Source: Methanoregula boonei 6A8
GTDB lineage: Archaea > Halobacteriota > Methanomicrobia > Methanomicrobiales > Methanospirillaceae
Length of the DNA: 64,000 bases
Direction: 5' to 3'
Assembly (NCBI RefSeq): GCF_000017625.1
Contig: NC_009712.1
Coordinates: 248,001 to 312,000 of the forward strand
Position 1 is the stretch's first letter. The number at the start of each line of letters is the position of its first letter. This document shows, piece by piece, positions 24,885 to 33,653 of the stretch. The position numbers were made by a program, and so were the translations under genes. Under the pieces are notes generated by a model. The model did no database searches and was not told the origin of the DNA. It saw only the letters and a program-made list of their open reading frames with translations.

Positions 24885-26783
24885 TTATCGTTTTTTATAG
24901 TTCCAGTGTTTTGTGATATAACTAGTGATTTCTTTACCCATCAATAATTGAGATTGATTCCCGGATCTGACAATAAATTCACTATGATTAGAATTATTTG
25001 AATTAACTAAGAATATGGGTTCAATTGTGGGTTTTACAATTACACGACAAATCTCTTTCTCACTTAATCTTTCAAAAATCACATCAATATCTAATCTGAT
25101 CCCCCGCCCAAAAAATTTATTCAGAACCTCGTTTAAACGAATTTCAAAACCATCTCTGTTTTGAACACGGCGCGCTTGTTTCAATTGGGCATAGTCTTTA
25201 TCTAATCCCACGATATTTTTATTTTTATCTACACCAATTAACAGGGTTCCACCTGATGAATTTAAAAAAGCAGCTATTGTCCTTACTACTTCATATTCTG
25301 TAGAATTGCTAATCTGATTTTTTTCATAACTCCACAAAAGAGATGATTTAAATTCAACCAATTGTGATTCCCCAAATTCAATTAATGTCTCTACAGGAGT
25401 AGTACTATCAGAAACCGAGGTTTCAGTTCGTTCTTTTAAATACCTCCTGAAAGCGTTCTCATCAATCGTGATTTCTTTTGCATCAAGAATTCCTCTTTTC
25501 TGGATTTCTCGAATACACTTTTCTGCACTGGTGTGCATAGATCCACCATGCCCTGAAAAATCTGTTCCACATGTGAGGAAAATAATCCAACCCATCCCTT
25601 GCTCATCAAAATATTGTGATTTATTCAAGATCCCATAACTATAGAAATAACCTGAAACTCCGTCCTCAGGATGCTTTATTCGCAGGATTTCAATTTTATT
25701 ATTAGATGATACATTTTCACTCGAAGTTAATCCTAATAAAAATGGAATAAAAGCGTATGTTCCAAAAGCATCATGCACCTTGCCAGAGTCAATGTATGTC
25801 ACGGGCAACCATTTAAAATGATAATCAATTTTTTTAAATCGTGCTTCATCGTTGGAATTATCAGAAAAATAATAAGGCTCATTGATATAGGTTCGATCTA
25901 ATAAAGGAAAAATTAAAGACTTACTAATATTATCTCTAACGATAAAATGTGATCTTGAAGAGGTATGATATTCTCTAAATTTTGGAGCTAGGCATTTTTC
26001 AAAAAGCGGTTGGAATAATTGATCCAATGTGGCCCACATAACAGCATTTTCCTGAAATGCAGGGTCTTCATAATCGTTGTGTGAATAAATTTCAGTTATT
26101 CTTTGAAGATCTTCAGAACTTAATCCCGTTGCAGGATTGTGAATATTTTTTGCTAAACTATGCTGAAATTCATTTTTTTCAAGTAATTGATACCAAAGAT
26201 ATTCTAATGTATATGCATATCCTTTAAAAAAGTCAGATCCTATGGAATCAATATCTAATTTAATTAATCCAACAACAGCTCCAGCGGGTTTCAACCGTGA
26301 TGTATCATTAAAAAATATGTGTGTATAATGTAGTGCGGCAAAACGCGAGATCTCTTTTTCGGGAAAATTTTCAGTCACATTTGCGTTTTTAAAAATCTCT
26401 CTAAAAATTTTTGAGATTTCCTCGGTTTGATGGATGATCGTTTTTAATTCCGCCCAATCCTTGGCATTTTTAATTGGTTCAAAATATCGCCATATATTTT
26501 TTATAACAATAACTTTTTCACAGGAGTTTGGGATTTCATCTAAAGGCAAATCGGCATTACAAGCGAACGAGAAATAATCGTCCATTTCTAAATTAAGAGA
26601 AAAATCTTCAGATATCTCATCGACTATTCTAATTCCGCAAATTTCCAAAAAATAGCGATAACCTAAAAATAGAGGCTCAAAATCCTCGATTTTGTGATAA
26701 GTTCTTATCCAACTTTGAAATTTGTCAATATCTGAAACATGATCGAATATTTGGAAGGCTGCGAGAATATCGTCAATATCCAT
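24885..26783 (-). CDS. AT-rich, probably transferred: AlbA_2/Schlafen-type DNA/RNA-binding domain protein
   Basis: A 632-residue protein in markedly AT-rich DNA, unlike everything around it. Residues about 465-600 match the AlbA_2 (divergent AAA-4/Schlafen) domain: ESQLVEFKSS, then VVRTIAAFLNSSGGTLLIGV, then IVGLDKDY. The first 430 residues are a large, mostly helical region I do not recognise; it includes GTDFSGHGGSMHTSAEKCI near 420-440. AlbA_2 domains occur in regulators and in antiviral or anti-mobile-element proteins. The base composition, isolated position and adjacent repeats suggest acquisition by horizontal transfer. No integrase or att site was found. Confidence 0.8.
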   Translation of the reverse strand: MDIDDILAAFQIFDHVSDIDKFQSWIRTYHKIEDFEPLFLGYRYFLEICGIRIVDEISEDFSLNLEMDDYFSFACNADLPLDEIPNSCEKVIVIKNIWRYFEPIKNAKDWAELKTIIHQTEEISKIFREIFKNANVTENFPEKEISRFAALHYTHIFFNDTSRLKPAGAVVGLIKLDIDSIGSDFFKGYAYTLEYLWYQLLEKNEFQHSLAKNIHNPATGLSSEDLQRITEIYSHNDYEDPAFQENAVMWATLDQLFQPLFEKCLAPKFREYHTSSRSHFIVRDNISKSLIFPLLDRTYINEPYYFSDNSNDEARFKKIDYHFKWLPVTYIDSGKVHDAFGTYAFIPFLLGLTSSENVSSNNKIEILRIKHPEDGVSGYFYSYGILNKSQYFDEQGMGWIIFLTCGTDFSGHGGSMHTSAEKCIREIQKRGILDAKEITIDENAFRRYLKERTETSVSDSTTPVETLIEFGESQLVEFKSSLLWSYEKNQISNSTEYEVVRTIAAFLNSSGGTLLIGVDKNKNIVGLDKDYAQLKQARRVQNRDGFEIRLNEVLNKFFGRGIRLDIDVIFERLSEKEICRVIVKPTIEPIFLVNSNNSNHSEFIVRSGNQSQLLMGKEITSYITKHWNYKKR

Positions 26784-27360
26784 TAGATTACTAAAAGTTT
26801 AGAGAACAAAAAAATCTTTTTATAAGATCTTGACCCTCTCTTCTTTTCCGAAGATTTACGATTTCAAGACCCCGCTCCTCAATTGGTATGAGTGATCTTC
26901 ATCTCCCCCGTTCCAAAAGAAGGGCGGCCCACCCCCCCCTCCAAAAAAATCGATCGCCTCCCTCCCCCCACTTGGCGCTCCGCAAAAAAATTGGTCGGAC
27001 CGATCGATTTCAAAATCGGTCGGGGTGACCTCTTTTCTTCCAGTATCTCCACATGTGCTTCCACTGGAGGTTTAGGCGAAGCGGGGTGATCGGTCCGATC
27101 GTTTCTGAAATTGGCCGGACCGATCAATTCCGGAATTGGTCGGGGTGACCGATCGTACAGCAGGATCGGAGGTAGCCCCCCTCCCCCAGTTTGCCGCTCC
27201 GCAAAAAAAATGATCGGATCGATCTATTTCAAAATCGGTCAGGGTGATCGCGCCCCTGGTGGATAGGTGGGGTGTCCCTCTGGACTCAAAACCGCAAAAG
27301 TGTGATTCCCCAGTATTCTCAAAACCCGAAAAAAAAGAGAAAATAATACGGGAGATCCCG
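26784..27360. other. Gene-free stretch containing a palindromic repeat cluster
   Basis: About 577 bases between the AT-rich gene and the small lipoprotein gene. It is AT-rich at its left end, then switches to C-rich and palindromic sequence with poly-A tracts. ORFs on either strand run through repeat copies and do not look like proteins. The repeats are described separately. Confidence 0.7.
26991..27249. repeat. Three 40-bp palindromic repeat units
   Basis: Units at 26991-27030, 27111-27150 and 27210-27249 share the pattern ttGGTCGGACCGATcrATTt..aATcGGTCGGGGTGAcC. Each contains an inverted repeat around an AT-rich centre; the middle copy, CCGATCAATTCC/GGAATTGGTCGG, has one mismatch. Units 1 and 3 are also preceded by a C-rich tract and the shared string GCTCCGCAAAAAAA. 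A partial, diverged copy overlaps 27083-27118, and a very degenerate one may lie near 26925-26955. Spacing is 120 and 99 bp. The units are not CRISPR-like, since intervals differ and copies diverge. Confidence 0.8.
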
Positions 27361-27675
27361 TCATGGCATAATATCGCCAAAGTCGGCGGTGTCCGGGGCG
27401 GAAGCCTGGGTCGAATTGAGCGCCTCTGCCTGCGCCACGGCATCGCTGCCATCGTCAGATACCAGTCCCTGGTCGGAGACTGCCGGGGCGGTCGCTGCCG
27501 CGGTTGCCGTGACTACGGGGGTACTCTGCGCTGTGGTCTGGGGCGTGGTGACGGTCTGCTGCCCGCCTGCCTGTCCTGCACCCGTGCCTTGGCTCTGTGA
27601 CGTGCATCCGGCACCGATCAGGAACAGGACCAGGCACAGGGCTAAAATTCCCGATACCGTGATTGTTTTCTTCAT
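27361..27675 (-). CDS. Small secreted lipoprotein (104 aa), Ala/Thr/Gln-rich
   Basis: ATG 27675 is preceded by GAGGTGA at good spacing. The product has a signal peptide with lipobox LIGAGC, so it is probably a lipid-anchored surface protein. The mature part is low complexity (Thr, Ala, Gln, Ser) with no folded domain. It lies 19 bases downstream of the larger secreted protein gene on the same strand, so they are likely co-transcribed. Function unknown. Confidence 0.72.
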   Translation of the reverse strand: MKKTITVSGILALCLVLFLIGAGCTSQSQGTGAGQAGGQQTVTTPQTTAQSTPVVTATAAATAPAVSDQGLVSDDGSDAVAQAEALNSTQASAPDTADFGDIMP

Positions 27676-27694
27676 CACTCATTCACCTCTTTTG

Positions 27695-28762
27695 TCACCC
27701 GAATTTCGGGGCAAAACCCCCGACGCTCTGGTTTGTCCTGCGCTCTCCTGCGGTCCGGTTCTCCCGGTTCTGTGCAGTCTGGTTTGCCAGCTGTGACCGT
27801 GCCTGCGCAGTAATCTGCTGGAGAGCCTGGGCATATTGCTGATCAAGTGATTCCAGCTGCGAATTCACGCTGCTGAGCGTTGACTGGTCGTGGTTCTGCA
27901 GTGCAGTCTGGAGCTGGGACTGGAGCGCTGTTATCTGGGAGAGAATGGTCTGGGCATCAGAAACATCCAGTCCCCGTGCGGTAAGATTGGTCAACCTGTC
28001 CTGCATCCGGGTTGTTGTGTTGGTAAATTGCGCGAGCCGGGCTGACTCCCGTGCCTGCCAGGACAGATTGACCACGGCCTGGGAAAGTTGCTGGCACAGG
28101 GAATCAATCTGGCTGTTTACCTGGCGGATCTGAGCCTCATCTTTTGCATCAAGTGCAGCCTTGAGCTGCGGCTGGAGGGCCTGTATCTGTGACTCGATAG
28201 CCTGGGCCGATGAGACATCGATCCCCTTTGCCGTCAGGTTCGTCAGGAGGTCTGTCCTGCGGCCGTCATTGTAACTGAACTCATCCAGACGGGATTTTTC
28301 CCGGTCGGTCCAGTAGGTGGTATCCAGATTCTGGATGTTTGCCTGATCTGCAGTCACCGAACTATTGACGGCAGCCTGCAGGGCCGACCCTGATCCGTTG
28401 CCCGCGGAAATGGCAGTTTTGAGATCCGTCCGGAACTGCGTGACCTGCTGGGTCATGGTCCCCCAGGCCTGCGTTATAGTATCATTGGAGCTCATGGACT
28501 GGACCGAAGAAACGGTTGCTAGAAACTGCTGTTCGTCATTCTGCAACGTACTGGTTGACTGGTTGAGCGTTCCGATATACTGTATCGCCCCATCCATCTT
28601 TGCCTTAAAGAGTTCACCGGCATAGGCCGTGTACGCCTGCATTGCGGCGATGTGCTCGGAATTGTCTGTCCAGGGCTGGCCGGGACTCCATGCACTTACG
28701 GCGGGAACCATCAGAACTGCCAGCACGAGCAGGCAGAGAATTATCTTGGCATGCTTGACCAA
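27695..28762 (-). CDS. Exported coiled-coil protein (355 aa)
   Basis: A signal peptide (MVKHAKIILCLLVLAVLMVP, ending AVSA) precedes a Gln/Ser-rich, all-helical protein with heptad-like patterns and an internal repeat. The segment LTNLTAKGIDVSSAQAIESQ at about 175-195 recurs as LTNLTARGLDVSDAQTILSQ about 95 residues later. The start is a TTG with GAGGTGAT six bases upstream. It is divergently oriented to another exported helical protein at 29154. A structural envelope role is plausible; no enzymatic motif. Confidence 0.78.
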   Translation of the reverse strand: MVKHAKIILCLLVLAVLMVPAVSAWSPGQPWTDNSEHIAAMQAYTAYAGELFKAKMDGAIQYIGTLNQSTSTLQNDEQQFLATVSSVQSMSSNDTITQAWGTMTQQVTQFRTDLKTAISAGNGSGSALQAAVNSSVTADQANIQNLDTTYWTDREKSRLDEFSYNDGRRTDLLTNLTAKGIDVSSAQAIESQIQALQPQLKAALDAKDEAQIRQVNSQIDSLCQQLSQAVVNLSWQARESARLAQFTNTTTRMQDRLTNLTARGLDVSDAQTILSQITALQSQLQTALQNHDQSTLSSVNSQLESLDQQYAQALQQITAQARSQLANQTAQNRENRTAGERRTNQSVGGFAPKFG

Positions 28763-29153
28763 CTGTGATCACCTCAGGAAAATTTTGGAAAATATGCTTG
28801 GCAGGCATCAATTTAAAACTTGTCAAATTTACTTTACTTTTCCGGGATGATCCGCGGGTATAGGTGTCCACATCACGTGCGGCCCCTCCGGGTAGTGTGC
28901 CCACAATTTTCCCTGTTTTCCCGCGCTCAAGCCCCTCCGGTATTACCTGCAATCCGGTCCTGGCTCAAAAAATGCCCGGATTTTTTACAGGCCAGATTGT
29001 GCCCTTTCTTTTCTTTTGGACAATCCGGAACGGTCTCTTGTCATAGCCTGTAGGCAGGGACAACCGGACTTGGACGGGACTGTGACGACACTTATGTAAG
29101 CTGCGAAAAAACAGACTGATCAGACGGCTCAAGCCGGATTTGGAGGAAATGCG
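28763..29153. other. Divergent intergenic region, no gene seen
   Basis: About 391 bases between two divergent exported-protein genes. It should hold both promoters. An AT-rich stretch around 28808-28836 could be the TATA region for the leftward gene. No conserved RNA or convincing ORF was recognised. Confidence 0.55.
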
Positions 29154-30137
29154 ATGAAACCAAGAACTGTCGTGCTCCTTGTGCTTCTTGCACTGGGGCT
29201 ATGCTGCGCCATCGGACCTGCCATGGCGGACAACAATAGTACAGTATGGGGAATGCCGTCCTCGGGTTACAATCAGTCTTATGCCCGGTCCATCGGACCG
29301 AACAGTTCGCTCTACGGTCTCCAGACCGCATTTGAGAACCTTGATGAGTCCTTTACCTTTAACCAGACCGAAAAACTGGAAAAGGAGATCCAGTATGATA
29401 ATATCCGTATTGCCGAACTGGAAGCCGCCCTTGCGGCAAACCAGAGCGATGCTGCCAACCGGGCAATGGACCAGTACAGGCTTGACCTGAACCGGACCCA
29501 GAGGACAATATCGTGGTACAATACTACCGACTCCCAGTACGCGTTTAACGGGACGGATTTGGGCACTGGTCCTCAGCAGGGGTCTTACCGGAACTCTACC
29601 GGTACCGGGCTCCCCGATGAATCGCACCGTGCCAGCTCCCCGCAGCCCCCCAATGCTGCAGCCATGATCGCCGCGCAACAGCAGATCGCCCTGCACCAGG
29701 ATATCCTGCAGCACCTTCTCGACGTGCATCCCGATAACAGTGCGCTTGCCCGTGCATACAACACAAGCGTTGATGCGGAAAAGAGGTTTGAAGACAGGAC
29801 GCTGGTCCATTTCGATCTCGAGCGTACTGCGGATCACCACGTCATCTTCCACCCCGTCGTCCTGAACCCTGTTGTTCGGAATCATATCGCCACAACGAAC
29901 TCCTGGAACCAGACCCGTAACACGGTCACCTACACCGGGAATGGCCAGAATACGGATCATACAACCCAGAACTGGGTTGACCAGCACCGGCAGGACACTT
30001 CCCAGGTTAACAACAGCAACGGACAGTATCCCGCAAACAACCAGGCATACCGGTACAGGAACACCAGCTCCACCGGTTCTGACAACCGGAACACCTACCA
30101 AAACAATGGCCGGGATGACCAGCACCGGTTCCCGTAA
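29154..30137 (+). CDS. Exported hypothetical protein (327 aa), Asn/Gln-rich C-terminus
   Basis: The signal peptide ends AMA near residue 25. The central part is helical (residues about 55-110 and 160-220), and the last 80 residues are rich in Asn, Gln, Thr and Tyr and probably disordered. Candidate N-glycosylation sequons (NxS/T) are frequent, as expected for a surface protein. The ATG follows TTGGAGGAAATGCG. No known domain recognised. Opposite to 27695-28762. Confidence 0.75.
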   Translation: MKPRTVVLLVLLALGLCCAIGPAMADNNSTVWGMPSSGYNQSYARSIGPNSSLYGLQTAFENLDESFTFNQTEKLEKEIQYDNIRIAELEAALAANQSDAANRAMDQYRLDLNRTQRTISWYNTTDSQYAFNGTDLGTGPQQGSYRNSTGTGLPDESHRASSPQPPNAAAMIAAQQQIALHQDILQHLLDVHPDNSALARAYNTSVDAEKRFEDRTLVHFDLERTADHHVIFHPVVLNPVVRNHIATTNSWNQTRNTVTYTGNGQNTDHTTQNWVDQHRQDTSQVNNSNGQYPANNQAYRYRNTSSTGSDNRNTYQNNGRDDQHRFP

Positions 30138-30221
30138 CTGCCATTCCTCCCCGCAGCCGGTTGCTGGCCGGCTCGCGTATTTTTTATATCGCACAGGACA
30201 ACGATCAACAAACGGGTTACG

Positions 30222-31205
30222 ATGGATATGCTGAAACGGTACGTGGCAATAACGATCCTGCTTCTTTTCTGCATCCTGCCGATTGCAGCAGCTGCCACCC
30301 CCTCAGATTATGCCACCACCTATACGATCACGCTGCAGCCGGATGGATCGGCGCTCTGGACCGTGGAGTACCGCACCCCACTTTCCACGGAAAGCGATAT
30401 TGCCGACTTCCAGGAATACTCGGCAAACATAACCTCCGTGTATCTCCCTCAGCTCGAAGACCTCATACAGCACTCCTCATCAGAGGCTGCAACTGCCACG
30501 TCCCGTCCTATGAGCATTGGCAATTTTTCCGGCAATGCGGTAGTCCAGACCTCCCCGACCGGGCAGTTCGGCGTCGTGACGTACACGTTTGCCTGGACAA
30601 ACTTCTCTGTACCGGAGGGCGGCCTTGTTGCCGGTGATTCCTTTGCCGGGGGACTCTATCTGGACAAGGATTCTGCCCTGATCCTCCGGTACCCGCCCGG
30701 TTATTCTGTTACTTCTGCCGACCCGGCCCCTGACCAGCAGTCGGGCAACAGCCTTACCTGGTACGGCGAACGGGAGTTTGGTGCCGGCGAGCCTCAGGTC
30801 GTACTTGCGGCCCCTTCTCTCCCGTTCCTTCCGCTGATCGCACTTATTGTCGCTGTAATCCTTGTTGCCGTGGCCGGGTTTGCGGTTTACCGCAGAAAAC
30901 GCTCTCCCCGGGAACCGGAAGCGGAACCCGATGAACCCGGTGATCTGTCTCCTGTCCTCTCCAGTGCAGATCTTGCAAGCCTTGAAGATCGGATCATTGG
31001 CCTCCTCAAAGCACATGGGGGGGAGCGGTTTCAGTCGGAGATCGTCAGGGAACTGGGCCTGCCCAAATCAACCGTGAGCTCTACGCTTAACGATCTCCAC
31101 CACCAGGGAAAGATCCAAAAAATAAAAAAAGGGCGGGAGAATCTCATCCGTCTTGCCGAAGAGGATAAAGATTCTAGGCCAGAACCGGATGCCGGGTTCC
31201 GGTAA
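30222..31205 (+). CDS. Membrane-anchored winged-helix regulator
   Basis: A 327-residue protein: signal/anchor at 1-24, an extracellular beta-rich domain to about 200, one transmembrane helix (FLPLIALIVAVILVAVAGF) with a basic stop RRKR, an acidic linker, and a cytoplasmic winged helix at about 250-310. The wHTH reads SEIVRELGLPKSTVSSTLND, then LHHQGKIQKIKKGRENLIRL. This is the layout of archaeal one-component membrane sensors with DUF7343-type C-terminal DNA-binding domains. The ligand and target genes are unknown. A kinase gene follows 290 bases downstream. Confidence 0.82.
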   Translation: MDMLKRYVAITILLLFCILPIAAAATPSDYATTYTITLQPDGSALWTVEYRTPLSTESDIADFQEYSANITSVYLPQLEDLIQHSSSEAATATSRPMSIGNFSGNAVVQTSPTGQFGVVTYTFAWTNFSVPEGGLVAGDSFAGGLYLDKDSALILRYPPGYSVTSADPAPDQQSGNSLTWYGEREFGAGEPQVVLAAPSLPFLPLIALIVAVILVAVAGFAVYRRKRSPREPEAEPDEPGDLSPVLSSADLASLEDRIIGLLKAHGGERFQSEIVRELGLPKSTVSSTLNDLHHQGKIQKIKKGRENLIRLAEEDKDSRPEPDAGFR

Positions 31206-31492
31206 TTTTTCCACTTACGTCTCTTTTAGGGAGCCACGCTTCCGCCGGCGCCGAAGTTAGCGGGCTGCGATCGGCACGATACTTACTTCCATTGTAATCC
31301 CGGCCAGGTGCAGGAATTCACCTGCGGAGTTGCCGATCCATACCTGGTACCTTACAGGAAAGATGCAGGATTTTTCTAAAAACCGATCATTTGCGGCGAT
31401 ACCGGGTATTTGGCAGCACCCGTGTACCAGAACCCTTAAATTTGCCAGATGGAAATTATTCAATATCTACTTTCTGACGGGTCCTGCTTTCC

Positions 31493-33085
31493 ATGATCTC
31501 TGCACTCTACGTGGATGATGATCCCGACCTGCTTGAGGTAGGCAGGCTCTTTTTGGAGCGATCAGGGAATATCCGGATTGAAACTGCATTATCCGCAGAA
31601 GAAGGCCTGAACAAACTCAGGACCACACCTTATGATATCGTCATCTCTGATTACCAGATGCCCGGGATGGACGGGATCGCATTTTTAAAAGTCGTCCGTA
31701 CCCGGTATCCCAAACTTCCCTTTGTCATCTTCACCGGCCGGGGACGGGAAGAGGTTGCTATTGAAGCCCTCAACAGCGGAGCAGACCGGTATATCCAGAA
31801 AGGCGGCGACCCCCGGTCCCAGTTTACCGAGCTTATCCATACTGTAAAGGACTCTGTGGAGAAGAGGCGGACACAGGAAGAGATCATTCACCTTAACCGT
31901 CTGTACTCGGTGATCTCGCGGACCAACCGGGCGACCATCCACATCCGGGACCGGCAGGCGCTCCTTGACGAGGCCTGCAGGATCGCGGTGGAGGAAGGAA
32001 AATTCCTGATGGCCTGGATCGGTATCGTGGATCCGGCAACCCGCGAGGTCCGCCCGGTTGCAGCCTGCGGGTACGAGGCGGGGTACCTGAGCCTGCTTTC
32101 TATTACCGTAGACAATGTGCCGCAGGGAATGGGGCTGACCGGCTCCTGCATCCGCGAAGGGTGCCCGATGGTCTGCAACGAGATCCTGTCCGATCCGCGG
32201 ATGGAAGACTATCGCGAGGAAGCTGCACGGCGCGGGTACTGCTCGTCGGCCTCGTTTCCGCTCCGGGACGGAAACGAAATTATCGGTGCCATGCGGTTTT
32301 ACTCGGGAGAGTGTAACTTCTTTAATGATCGCGAGCTGGCACTTTTGCGGGAGCTCACCGATGATATCTCATTTGCGCTTGAGATGATGGAGCGCGATTC
32401 CACGCTCGCAGAGCTCGCGCTCTCCAACCGGAAACTCAACCTGCTCAATGACCTTATCCGTCACGATATCCTCAACACGCTCACCGGTCTTCTGGGCCTT
32501 GAGGATATGGCCGCAACCCGGTTATCGGATCCAACCGCAACCGGTCAGATTCTTGACGAGATCAGGGAGAGTACAAAGCGCATCCAGCAGCAAATCACCT
32601 TTACCCGTGATTACCAGAATATCGGGGTGCATGCACCGCAATGGCAGGACCTTCATGCTGTGGTAACAAGGGCGGCGGACCCGGCAAATCCCGGACCGGT
32701 GGCTCTCAAAATAACAATTGACAAGGATCTGGAAGTCTACGCTGATGCGATGCTTGAAAAGGTCTTCTTTAATCTCATCGACAACGCACTCCGGTACGGC
32801 GGCGGGGATCTCACCAGGATCGCTCTTTCTGTCCGCACGGAGTGTTCCTGCATCATCATCACCTGCCAGGATGACGGGCCGGGGATTCCGGATGCAGAAA
32901 AAGAACGGATATTTGATTCAGGGTTCGGGAAGAACACCGGTCTTGGCCTCTTTTTGGCCCGGGAGATTCTTGGAATCTCCGGGCTCTCGATCCGGGAAAC
33001 CGGGATATCCGGCAAAGGCGCCTGCTTCGAGATTACTGTGCCGGAACAGGCATGGCGGCGTAAGCGTGTTCCCTCCTTGAAGTGA
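31493..33085 (+). CDS. Receiver-GAF histidine kinase (530 aa)
   Basis: The domain order is receiver (1-120; Asp53 in VISDYQMPGMDG, acidic pair DD at 8-9, Thr in IFTGRG, Lys in YIQKGG), then a GAF domain (about 145-300, ending FALEMMERD), then the kinase core (H-box NDLIRHDILNTLTG, N-box FFNLIDNALRYGG, G-boxes DDGPGIP and NTGLGLFLA). All key residues are intact. It is a cytoplasmic hybrid with N-terminal REC, a layout common in Methanomicrobiales. No cognate output protein is adjacent. Confidence 0.92.
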   Translation: MISALYVDDDPDLLEVGRLFLERSGNIRIETALSAEEGLNKLRTTPYDIVISDYQMPGMDGIAFLKVVRTRYPKLPFVIFTGRGREEVAIEALNSGADRYIQKGGDPRSQFTELIHTVKDSVEKRRTQEEIIHLNRLYSVISRTNRATIHIRDRQALLDEACRIAVEEGKFLMAWIGIVDPATREVRPVAACGYEAGYLSLLSITVDNVPQGMGLTGSCIREGCPMVCNEILSDPRMEDYREEAARRGYCSSASFPLRDGNEIIGAMRFYSGECNFFNDRELALLRELTDDISFALEMMERDSTLAELALSNRKLNLLNDLIRHDILNTLTGLLGLEDMAATRLSDPTATGQILDEIRESTKRIQQQITFTRDYQNIGVHAPQWQDLHAVVTRAADPANPGPVALKITIDKDLEVYADAMLEKVFFNLIDNALRYGGGDLTRIALSVRTECSCIIITCQDDGPGIPDAEKERIFDSGFGKNTGLGLFLAREILGISGLSIRETGISGKGACFEITVPEQAWRRKRVPSLK

Positions 33086-33119
33086 CAGATCTTCTTTTAA
33101 AAAGTGGATGATGATCCTC

Positions 33120-33518
33120 TTACAGGATCTTTTTTCCTGCATCCGGGCCGGGCTTGATGGTGTACACGCCGGTAATTTTCATGACTATTGCCGACTTGGG
33201 CTCAAGCGTGGCCTTAAGCGACTTGACCCATGCAACATCCTCGGTGAAGATCGTTCCGCTGGTGTGGATAGTAACGGTGCCCTTGATCTGGTAGCCTCCT
33301 TTCTCGCCCCAGAACGTGAGGGCGACCCTCGGGTTCTCCTTTATGTTGGCAAGTGTCTTGTTGAAGTACTGGTCAGAGACCAGGATCGTCTCATCGTCCA
33401 GGAGCTTGTATGCCCCGATCGGGACGGCATTGGGGGTGCCGTCTTTTGCAGCTGTGGCAAAGTAAGCGGTTTTTGTAGCTGCAAGCGATTCTTTGATTTC
33501 TGCGGTGAGTTTTGCCAT
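33120..33518 (-). CDS. Pyridoxamine 5'-phosphate oxidase-family FMN-binding protein
   Basis: A 132-residue split-barrel protein. It starts MAKLTAEIKESLAATKTAYF and contains the typical PPOX pattern: a first strand ATAAKDGTPNAVPIG, then YFNKTLANIKENPRVALTFW, then a barrel strand with GYQIKGTVTI. Such small proteins bind flavin or F420 and often have no known substrate. It is alone between a kinase and a FIST gene and is oriented opposite to both. Confidence 0.87.
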   Translation of the reverse strand: MAKLTAEIKESLAATKTAYFATAAKDGTPNAVPIGAYKLLDDETILVSDQYFNKTLANIKENPRVALTFWGEKGGYQIKGTVTIHTSGTIFTEDVAWVKSLKATLEPKSAIVMKITGVYTIKPGPDAGKKIL

Positions 33519-33653
33519 ATAGGGTTCCTCACTTCATAATCTCCAAAAGGACTCTTAATGGTTTTGCCGTCCGTTTTTTTTTGGACTCTGCAGTGAAAAC
33601 CTGTTGCCTGCCACCAACAGGTTAATGAAGGGCCCAAGAATAAAAAAGGACAT

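Noticed and set aside
24830-24890. tRNA gene or att site beside the AT-rich gene
   Set aside because: No cloverleaf-like sequence or integrase found; the boundary has no direct repeat that I could see.
26925-27260. CRISPR array
   Set aside because: Only three diverged units with unequal intervals and internal palindromes; no cas genes nearby.
26879-27452. Two overlapping minus-strand ORFs over the repeat cluster
   Set aside because: They run through the palindromic units, so their similarity is due to the repeats. No start signal and unlikely protein sequence.
29199-30194. 331-codon minus-strand ORF
   Set aside because: Antisense to the exported protein at 29154-30137, which has a signal peptide and ribosome-binding site. 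The antisense product is Val/Gly-rich without a start signal.
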